The notes under the pieces are model-generated. The model was not told the DNA's origin and did no database searches. It saw only the letters and a list, made by a program, of their open reading frames with translations. Positions 54,944-64,000 of a stretch of 64,000 bases of DNA are shown here, piece after piece; positions within the stretch are counted from its first letter, which is position 1, and each line of letters starts with the position of its first letter. Source of the DNA: Annulohypoxylon bovei var. microspora (Eukaryota; Ascomycota; Sordariomycetes; Xylariales; Hypoxylaceae). The stretch covers positions 310,001-374,000 of the forward strand of contig MU405226.1 in assembly GCA_022836615.1 (NCBI GenBank). The letters are read 5' to 3'. Position numbers and translations under genes: made by a program.

Positions 54944-56052
54944 GGTTCTGACGGTTGATAGAATCAGTTGCGGAAGAAACAGAAGAAGAAGAAGAATATG
55001 TGGTGTCTGCGGTGGTATGACGCGGCGTTGATGGTGTTGATGTGAGAGAGTGGGAATGGAAGTGGTGCATTTGGAAGGAAGACAGGTAAACATGCTTGCC
55101 TGGACTAAGAAGAGATTTTCCAAGGGAATTACGATACATTCTAAGCGGCAACGATATGAGCGCCGAGGAGAGAGAATGCGGATCTGACGATGGTTACGAT
55201 GGGTGTTCTATATAGGGGGTAATACGAGGCTCCTCTGCAACTCGAGGCAACGGGGGTGATGATGTGGACGCAGCTAAGAACATCGTATGTGCTCGAGATT
55301 GAGACAGAATGGTCGTTTCATACTCGTGGGGATGGTAGTAATAACAAGGAGTGCAGAAGATACCCAGCTCATAGACGATGCTTAGGTCATATTTGAGCTA
55401 GAATTTGTGTCTTGTACACTACTCCTTAATTATCACGGCAGCAAATACCATAGCTACATTTGTGGTCAGTGATATAAGTGAATTTTCACCTGGAACCCAT
55501 GCCATTGATACTTGCTGGTATTCAAAGAGATTGTCCAGACATCCCATGACATACTATAGGAGTAACTTGAGGATTTGGTGGGATTCATCTCACAGCAAGA
55601 CATGGTTGAGAAAATACTCTAGTAAATTCACAGATAATTGTCATTGTATCACGAGATGATAGTAGTAAAAGTGCAAAAAAAACCAGTGAAGTAAATAACT
55701 AGGTAAGCTAGCAAGTGTTAATTCGGAAATCCCAAGACACACTCGCACGTTCTTTAGTCATGTGTTATTCCTTATGCAAAGTGAATTCCCATGTTTGGTG
55801 TCTATGTGGGCCGGGATAGCAGGGCAAGGCGGTGGTGGTGGTGGTGGTAGTGGTTCAACCCCGATAATGAATCCACCTTTCGATCCCGATGCTATGTACA
55901 TATGCCCGGCTCATAAGAGGAAATTTCCTCAGATACACCATAAATCAGCAAATGAGGACCCTATTTCGGAGTAGCAATGTATCGTAGGTCATGCAAGTCG
56001 CCAACGCCGCCAATAGAGCGGAGTCAACAAGTATAGCCGCAAAATAATGCGT
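54944..56052. other. Intergenic, no gene seen
   Basis: The promoter and likely 5' UTR of the small membrane protein (54944-55200) and the 3' flank of SKP1. A GGTGGT run is at about 55831-55851. No supported gene. Confidence 0.55.
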
Positions 56053-56772
56053 TTATCGGTCCTCGGCCCACTCGTTCTCGCGGCGAATCTGCTCCTCCTC
56101 CTCGTGGGTGAAGTCGTTCGTGATATTGAACGTCTTGCGAATCTCCTCTGGGGATTTGCCCTTGATCATATTGGCAACGGTCTTGCAACCCACATCTAAA
56201 AGAGCCTTGATGTCGAGGTAGTTGGATGCCTTTACAGGAAGCTTGAGTTAGCAATTATGTAGCAGAGACGAGGCAAGACTTGTGTCCGCTAAACATACTA
56301 GAATGATCTCGAATAGCATCTCTTGGTCAACCTGCATAAACTTCTGGTCCCATTCGTCGATGTCCGTAGTCTTCTTCCGGTTATCTGACTCATCCTCGTT
56401 GGTAGCAGGAGGGTCATTGCGGTGGTGTTCACACCACTCGATAACCTTGCGTAGGACGGGCTCGGTTACCTGAAGATATCAAATTAGAGTCGTGTACTTT
56501 TGTAGTCGAAGTCGATCATCGACTCCCCGCAAATAATAGGAATGACTTACGTTCGGAATGGGAATGGTCTGCCCGTCGGCATTAGGGCCAAGATCCTCAA
56601 GCATGTTCTTGATCAGCAACGATCGCTCAGCAACTGTCTTCTCTGTATGAGGTGTAAGCAGGCTTCCAAATACAAGGTCATGAACGTATTACTTACCGAC
56701 ATCAATCTTGATGTTATCATTTGATTGAAGACGAATGTAGTCCGCTGCGGGAGGAGCCTCGGTCTCAACCAT
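56053..56772 (-). CDS. SKP1: SKP1, adaptor of SCF ubiquitin ligases
   Basis: Four exons: 56697-56772, 56551-56642, 56299-56469 and 56053-56229, giving 171 residues. SKP1 links F-box proteins to cullin-1 in SCF E3 ubiquitin ligases and is also part of other F-box complexes. The BTB/POZ-like fold is marked by [72 protein letters not shown], then the F-box-binding helices LLDVGCKTVANMIKGKSPEEIRKTFNI and FTHEEEEQIRRENEWAEDR. The last sequence is almost invariant in eukaryotes. Exon 4 begins exactly at ASNYLDIK. Confidence 0.97.
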
Positions 56773-58462
56773 CGTGAATGAAGTATTGGGATGAATTAAT
56801 GGTCTGTAACTAAGATGAGTATGCGGTCGCAAAAATGCAGCCGCAGGAGTCTAGTCTATTGGCAAAATGCACGAGACTAGATTAGGCGAATATGTATTCG
56901 GTGTGTGAGATGTTTGGTTGCGGATGGAGAAGTAGAAGAGAATAGAAAAGTAAAATGTAGAAGTGAAAGATTGATGTCGAATATTGAATGTTGGTAATGG
57001 CGGAAAGCGGAAGGCGGTGGTTTGCCGGAAAGGTAGTTGATGGATTGGAGGGGCAGACGTTGCTTAAATAGGCTTAGACCACAAGTAGGAGCGGGCACGT
57101 CACGATGGGTTCCTTCCAACAGAATCCAGATACTTATGAAAGTGAATCACTTACCTAAGGTACCTAATTGTAAGTCACGGTAATATGTATCCGTAATGAA
57201 GAACAATTTGGAAGAGTCGGGGCGGGTCCAAGTTTTATAAGATGAAAGAATTACACAAATGGAGGATGACTCGGTGCAGCTTCCCGTTCTTTTGATTGTG
57301 AAGTTGAAGGATTCTGTGAATGTGGTGCGAGGCGTTATAAAGAGTGTTTAGATGGATTATTGGGTTTGGCTTAGTTACCAGGCAGGATGCGTGAAATGCG
57401 TTCACGCTTGAACGCTCAGGTGGCAAGGTCCCCAGGCAACACTTAGGTACCTAGGTACTCACGCCGCAATAAATTCGCAGCTGCCTACAACTGGACCGGG
57501 GTAGTATTTTTCAGATAGCTAGAAAATAAGTTTCAAGGTTTGTTAGCCTATCTACCTAGTTACCCTTCCACTAAAATCTTCTACAAACTGACAGTAACTA
57601 ACTAAAACAAACTTCAATACTTTTATATATGGAAGTTATTACGTCAACACCAACTTCCTATGTGAAGTGGGAAGGGGGTGAAGAGGGATCTAAATATAGG
57701 TAGGCATATAGATATTTCGCTACTCAGTAAAGTTTTACTACAATACAAAAACAAACCCTGTAATAAATAAATCCTTCCGATTTCATAGGAGGTATATAGG
57801 TATCGCACGTGCCGCGAGGCTACATTAGATGAAATGCTAAACTTCTAAACGAAGATATCTTCTCTACATAGGTACCTAGGTGCTTACACTGTGTACTAGG
57901 TAGTCGTAGGCAGATACCGTTCCTCTAAGGCTGCCCAGATGTTAGACTAAAACATATATTTTATTTATTTGATATCGAGACTTGTATAGACTGCTGTTTG
58001 TACATGACAAGTTACACCACGTTCTAAATTTTTATCCCGTTCGCCCCTGAACCAACAGTGTGGTTCCATATTAAGATCTTGCATCTATTATTTTATGTTC
58101 CCATCGTATGCACGTTTCCCAATTGCCGAGTTAAACTAACTCCCGTTTGCCAACACCAACTTTGATTCCAGCAATTACATATTAAAAAATAAGCCGAAGC
58201 ATAGGGAATCTAATGACCGAAGGATGTACTTGCGTGTGTTATAATGTACATGATGTACCCAAGTAATTCGTATGTAATCTGTAGCAGGAATAAATGTCGA
58301 TGCTCGCTGGCTGACATTATAAGAAAGGCCTGAAAACGAGGGAAAGAAGGGGTATCAAGTTCCACCGCCGCCAGCCCGACCAGGTATAAAAAGAAACCCG
58401 TATGTCCGCTGCCGTATTTTTATTTGTACACCTATGCCCATGGCTTTTGAAACGTGTCCCTA
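56773..58462. other. Intergenic, no gene seen
   Basis: About 1.7 kb: SKP1 promoter side on the left and the 3' flank of the TM7S3/TM198-like gene on the right. TACCTAGGTA at 57448-57457, with a related form near 57871. AT-rich; short minus-strand frames at 56877-57426 are unsupported. Confidence 0.55.
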
Positions 58463-61400
58463 TCATTGACCCTTGACATTACTCTGCATCTTCCTTAACG
58501 CCTCGCGGTGAGCATCCATAAAATCCCCACGCCGCATCAATTCCTCGAAGGTACGCTCATTGCGCTCTTTCTCCTGGCGCTCTAGCTCCCTTCTCTGGGC
58601 TTCCTGTTCCCTCTGCGAGAGAAGTGCGTTCCGTTGCTGGTCGATATTATATTGGACGTCGAAGCTTCCATTTCGCTGCCCGTTCGTTCCAAGTAGGGGA
58701 GTCGGAGTAGAGAAAAGGGGTGTCTCCCGGCCGTTGTTACCGGCAGGCGAGACTGCCGTTCCTGCTCGCAGCTCTGCAGCAAGAGATTGTCGGAAGCTTG
58801 CGAGTTGAGCATCGCGATGCGCTTGGGATGAGAGTGTGGATCGTCGCTGAGGTTGATGAGAATCGAACTGTAAATTTTCGGCTGCGACTGGCAAGACCGT
58901 AGGTGGACTTAGGCCGGATGCATAAGCCATTTTCATGGTACTATTTGGCCTAGGATTGGCGGTAGCCGAATGAGCGGAGAGCATACTATTCTGACGCATG
59001 AGCTCTTTTCGCTGACTGAGTGGAAGATCGTCTGGATCCTGAGTGGCGAAAGGCGAAGGTGTTGGATGATTGTACTGAAGTTCCATCTGGCTAACTGATC
59101 TGAGGGGATATTGTGTACTCTCGGGGATCGGTTGCGAGACTAATAATGTTGACTGAGATTTGCTACGCAGGAACATTTCTCGCTTGCCTATTAGCGTCTG
59201 CGGACTCGAGTATGAGACAACTCCTGGAACGGGAGTGTGACTTATGCGCTGTGATTCAGGTTCAGCGGGCAGAGGTGGGTTTGGTCCAGAAGCAGGTCCA
59301 TCACCCTCCTCTTGAGAAGTATTAACTTGGACATCGAGATGTTCGTCAGTGTTCTCTTCTAGAATCGGCTGAATGACATCGCCAGACTGTCGACGACTCT
59401 TGACTCGCATGTTATGAGTATGCGGTTGTGTACCTGTTGTGTGACTTGGCATATCATTGGTCTCTTGAAACGGTGGTGTGGCTTGCGTAAGGTTTGTCGT
59501 CGCCGTTACAGATGATCTCGATGCGGAACGATAGACCGGCATATTTGATTGAGTATTCGAAACTGAGGAATGAGTTCTCACTATAGAGGCGACCGGGATA
59601 CCGCTTTCGGTGGTTTGTTGGAGTTCTTCAACCTTAACTGGAGCAGGGACTTCTTCCTGCTGCTTCAAGGCCTCCGGTTTAGGATATTCATTTACCTGCA
59701 GTGTTTCGAGTTCAGGCTTCTCTGCATGGCTCAAATGTTTTGCCCACTCGTTTGTGCGGTATGACAGTGCAACACGAGACAAGCTGGAAGGGAGACGTTC
59801 TTTTGTAAGACTCGCTGAAGATGTAGCTGATGGCGACGCAGATTTAGCAACTTTCGACGTGTCGGAGGGGGTCTTCGTTTCCGGTATGTTAGTAAGTTTG
59901 CTAATCTCATTGGGCTCAGTTGTCTTTCCAGTGTCATTTGTCGAGCTGCTCCTCTTTGATTTGTTTCCGGCATCCTCTCCTAAAAATGGTGGATCCAAAA
60001 TATCCGTCGCAACTGTTTCCGCCGTCGAGTAAGGCCGAGCACCAAGATATGCTCCGAACGAATCGCTTAGTGTTGATTGAGCAACGGGTTTCTTGTCTTC
60101 AGAATTAGGTTCACCTTCTCGTAGCCTATCCGCCAATTCTGGTTTGATCTCCATCGTCCATCTCGATTCTCTGTCTCCAGCCAACTCTAACTTCTCATCA
60201 CCATCATCGCTCATGCCGTCAACAGTAGCAGCGATGGAGCCTGTATCTTCAGCAGGTATTTGACTTTCGGGTATAAGATCTTGGCGACTTTCGCTCCGTT
60301 GTGGTGATGGCTGTGGGGCGTCAAATTCTCCAGTCTGGCGCTTGGATTTTTGGGAGCGTTGGGATAGATTCCGTAATAAATTACCCGAACCCACCGATAA
60401 TCTATGAGATAATGACACCCTTGAGGCTCTTTTACTTAGCGTGATAGACCGACCATCTTCGTCTGCAAACGTTGCGAATGATGAGCGATCATCGTCATCA
60501 TCACCATCACCATCTTCATTGCGCGACCCTGGAACTCTAAATGGCAATGGTATGATTTCGGGGCCAGTCAAATTCGAGAACCTTCGTGAGTTGTGAGGCG
60601 ATACCGCAGATACGTGTCCAGTTTCGTCATCAACTCCAGCCATCCAAGCCTTCTCATCAGGTTCATGTATAGGTAATGAAGCGTCATCGTCATCGTCATC
60701 AAGATGATCATCCCGTGAAACTCGAATAGTTACTCGGTTATTTTCATCCTGATTTGGAATGACAAGTCCGTTTTCCACCTTTTTCACGGCTTTAGAAGAT
60801 GCAGTATCGTCGGAAACTGAAAGGTTCGCCATCTCGATTGCGTTTTCAGTTTCGGTATCCGTTGGCGACACTGGTTGAACTGTAGCTTGGCTAAGACGGC
60901 TCTTCTTCTCACTCTCCATCTCCCCAACACCTGAATCACGAGAAGTAGCGGGACTCATTGGTGGAGGCACGTCTCCGTAGGTTGTCTCCCATTGCCTCCT
61001 TTCGCGTTCATTGTCTTCTTCGATTCGTCTTCCGACAACTGCCTCCTCTTCATCTCGCATTCTCTGAAACTCTTCTCGTTCCTCGGCTCGCTTCTCACGA
61101 TGTTGCTGGATCACACGCCATAGCTTGAACTGAGATATCAACCCCAGAATAGTTAGTACGATGATTATTGCGATCTCCACTTTTATCCCTTTGGTTAAGG
61201 GATACGTATTAGCATCGAGGGGAAAGAGTTCGTCGTTCAGGTTCCAAATGTAAACCCAGAATTCCTTCAAACCTGCTCTGCTGAAACAATCAATGCCCAA
61301 AACTGTAACTGTTGCGCCGGCAAAAGACATTAAACCGATTAGAGCATACGGCCTGGTATAGTGACTGAAATAAGATGCGAAGGCCACGAGCGTGAAGACG

Positions 61401-62176
61401 GCGATAAATATTACTTTGCCGGTAGTTGAAGGCAACAACCCGCCCTCATGCAGTGTTAGCAGCCACATAGCAAGACAAAAGCCACCGAGTAAACATCCAA
61501 GGGGTTCGGTAAGTTCCCTAAAAGCCGTTGCAGCGCCACCTAAGATAATGCCAGTACATATAGCTGCCACAACATACGCCCCTTGGATCGCATCTGATAT
61601 AGGCGGGTTCATAACGTAAACGATTAAAACCGTTACACAGAGGCTAGCAATATAGGCTGAGGAGAAGAACGTATGCAGCCATGCGTTTTTTATGCCGATC
61701 AAAGTGTATACGATACCAGTCAGCAGCAAAATCGCGCCAGAAACGCCCCAGCCAGGTGTAAGTCGAGGAGGCAAGGGCAATTCGCCCTGTACAACAGTTG
61801 CTTCAGAGAGAATGTTAGAGCCAACGCCAAGCGAATTGAAGAAAATAATATCAGGTTACTTACCGTCTCCGATGAAACTATCATTGCTCGGATTATTCCC
61901 ATTGATAGCTGAGGGGATCGCAGTTTCTGATGGGTCGCTGGTTGTGCTTGTCGAAACTTGAACGGAAGTGCTTGACTCTAATGAACCGGAGGAAGATTGT
62001 GAGACGTCCGCCGTAGTCGTCGTTTGCCCGTCTTCGTTTCGTGTCGTACTCGGAGCCTCCGTTGTCACTGACGAGACATCTTGTCTTGGATATGGTCTCA
62101 GTTGGCCCGCAGCTGCCAAGTTCAAGCAGATGATTAGATAGAGCAAAGCGCAAACGCTGGACCGCCTTGGAATCAT
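58463..62176 (-). CDS. TM7S3/TM198-like (DUF4203-type) multispanning membrane protein with long disordered tail
   Basis: Two exons, 61864-62176 and 58463-61800, giving 1216 residues. Phase and reading (SFIGD/ATVVQGELPLPPRLTPGWG) require the acceptor CTGAAG at 61801-61803 rather than the CAG 12 bases later; a CTAAC branch site precedes it. The N terminus is a signal peptide (about 1-24) and a Ser/Thr-rich segment (about 40-95). Seven or so hydrophobic helices follow from about 122 to 335 (WGVSGAILLLTGIVYTLIG, ASLCVTVLIVYVM, AAICTGIILGGAATA, LLGGFCLAMWLLTL, VEIAIIIVLTILGLISQF). A cytoplasmic tail of about 850 residues is acidic and disordered, ending in a charged Glu/Arg/Gln coiled coil (about 1155-1210). 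Such proteins are widespread in filamentous fungi; function is not established. Confidence 0.88.
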
Positions 62177-63978
62177 CGTGAGAACTTGATAGGATGTCTA
62201 AACGTCGAGACTATATATCAATCATGCAGCACTCTAAGAAGCACTTGTCTTGTTGAGCTTCAGTGTCTGCCAAGAGACATAGCTAGCAATCGACGATGGT
62301 TGAGAGAATACCCTTAAAAAACGAGTGTCTAAGTGTTGATGTCGGAGACAGGGGCTCGAGTGGCAGAGCACCAAGAACGGTGATTAGTAACAAGACGTCG
62401 AGGTTCTCGAGACTCTCAGTATCTTAAGAAACGAGGATATGAAGCTGTGAACGACGTTGACCAACTGACTGGACTGTCTTCTGGAATGAAGGTTGAGCTC
62501 AGAGGCGAACTCGAAGGAAACCAGGGTAAAGCCGCATGCGTCCCGATCGAGGGGCACGTACTAGTAGGTAGATCAAACTTATCAAGGAGCCGCGATCAGA
62601 CCAGATTCGTCAATAGTAGCCTCTGAGCCTCTTTCTCGTTCATGCAAAAAGTGTCCGGCATGAATACCGAGAGAAGAGACTAACTATTGGAGTCTAACGA
62701 TCCGATGGTAAGGAGCAAGAAGAAAAAGTTAAGAAGTTATGTTAAAATTTACCTATTACTCTAAGATCTGCCCACCTACCAGGCTATCGTACCGCATCTT
62801 GGGGTGCTTGGGATGCTTGGTCGCATCTCAACCAGCCAACCGAGCTGATAGCATGTCTCTGAAATTGCTTTTCGCGCCCAGTAGGTCGCCGCTTGGCAGT
62901 ACCAGCAGCAGAACCGTTTCTCGGAAGTACCATGTTCAGAGGGCTAGGCTGCTGGGGCGCATGCTGTGTGATTGACGCGAGTATGACGATGACATGCCCA
63001 TCCAATGGTCTCCCCGTGGCCTCCAATGGTGCGTTATGGAACTGACCGCGGGAGATTAGCAGAGACAATGAGTGGGCATGAGGCACAGACAGTTGAAGCA
63101 GTTCTTAGTCGGACTCCGGAAGAAAATCAGTTGCAAGCCCTACGCTAGAGCCTGTAGCTTCCAGACTTCTAACAAGCACTGTTGCTGCCAGACAAGGCAA
63201 GACCCAGTCGACTAGGAACAGGGCGGGAGCTTATTCCAAACGAGGCAATTAACGGTCAGGGCAGGCCATCAATTGGCCAATGCGAGCTATGATTGGTAAC
63301 TAAGTCCCTTTAACCCCTGACTACCGGTAAACCTTACTGCATTCGACCCTCCTTTTTTTCTATCCACTTCAAACGTATGTACCAGGACTTACCTGTATTT
63401 TTATTTTTTATTTATAAAAAAAGTCTTCGTGAAGCCCTACGAATTTTTGAATCTTGTTGATAAGGCTTATATTTTAGCATGAGGCTAAACTATAGCTAAA
63501 TTCACGATGTATGAATTGCGTACGACACTAGTATATCAATATTTCGTCCACTTCGCGCATTCATAGTGGTAAGTCACATGTGACAGACCACGCAGAAAGC
63601 AGAAGATATCACTCATCCCCGGACGCCATATGTATGAAAATCTCGGCGTCGAGGCGTAACACGTGCAGTCAATTCAATAGTTTGGTTCAGATTTGTCAAA
63701 CCTCAAGCCACTTCTCAACTTGAGCAAGGTATCAGATCGGTTTCCCCCTGGGAAGACAGACCGGTGAAAAGCAATTCGTTTCCTGGAGCTCCAAGGTCCC
63801 GGTCTTAAGAAAATCTTAGCAGTCGTCTCGTCTACGATCGCTCATCTGGCATTGGTTGCTGATCCCGCATCCAGCCAAAGCTGCGTACGACGCTGCAGCA
63901 AGGGTAAGTACAGTACAACGGATTCTCAACAGGAACCAGCACAGCAGCAAAAGCAGGACAGGTCACACATTCAACATG
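62177..63978. other. Intergenic, no supported gene
   Basis: The promoter side of the TM7S3/TM198-like gene, then AT/GC-mixed DNA. Overlapping frames 62739-62975 (plus) and 62784-63086 (minus) have no family features. Nothing else identified. Confidence 0.5.
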
Positions 63979-64000
63979 ACCGACGCGTGTTTCGGGCTCC
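63979..64000 (+). CDS. Possible gene start truncated by window edge
   Basis: An ATG in good context (ttcaacATGacc) begins a frame MTDACFGL that runs off the window. The A/C-rich, GT-AG-containing DNA just upstream (about 63900-63978) resembles a fungal 5' UTR with a possible small intron. Too little sequence remains to say what it encodes. Confidence 0.2.

Noticed and set aside
61788..61800. The CAG acceptor near 61789 for exon 2 of the TM7S3/TM198-like gene.
   Set aside because: It leaves the wrong phase; only the AAG acceptor ending at 61801 keeps the frame into the membrane domain.

Overview
This is nuclear DNA from a filamentous ascomycete, probably a Sordariomycete. The evidence is short spliceosomal introns (about 55-190 nt, GTAAGT-like donors, CTAAC/CTAAT branch sites), an intron-containing tRNA-Arg, and fungal gene families: a LAMMER kinase, CPS1/DIP2-like protein, class II cAMP phosphodiesterase, exo-polygalacturonase, GH16 glucanase and a PTS1 catalase. 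One AT-rich transposon copy looks mutated by RIP. The order is an inference; no rRNA or other marker is present.

Layout. 1-358 is the 3' end of an S28 serine peptidase gene; 921-1011 is a spliced tRNA-Arg(TCG); 1589-2855 is a sideroflexin gene followed by a long 3' hairpin. 2856-8182 is gene-poor and holds a 634-bp TA-flanked inverted-repeat element. 8183-10581 is a LAMMER/CLK kinase and 11447-13546 an unknown 699-aa protein. On the minus strand follow a type II membrane glycosyltransferase-like protein (14460-16276), long-form tRNase Z (17454-20315), a frameshifted apple-domain-like membrane protein (20725-21525), a DEDDy 3'-5' exonuclease with HRDC domain (22476-24461), a decayed remnant (about 24700-25320), GH16 (25652-26454), GH28 (27300-29045), a flavin-reductase-like protein (30022-30915), PDE1-type cAMP phosphodiesterase (31846-34112) and an unknown 810-aa protein (35530-37962). 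CPS1 (39760-45537) is on the plus strand. Then come catalase (46566-48187, minus), ARL1 GTPase (51741-52637, minus), ribosomal protein eL39 (53403-53832, plus), an 82-aa two-helix membrane protein (54695-54943, minus), SKP1 (56053-56772, minus) and a TM7S3/TM198-like multispanning protein (58463-62176, minus). A gene may begin at the right edge.

The genes form no operon or single pathway; most are housekeeping or signalling genes. The only functional grouping is a small accessory stretch at about 20.7-29 kb: two secreted plant- or fungal-wall hydrolases (GH16, GH28), a broken membrane protein and a decayed ORF remnant. I re-spliced the multi-exon genes by hand and checked that phase is kept at every junction. 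I found no CRISPR array, biosynthetic cluster or clearly new multi-gene system. The best leads are the RIP-degraded element, the sideroflexin 3' hairpin, the over-represented palindrome TACCTAGGTA, and the long PDE1 intron with coding-like frames.
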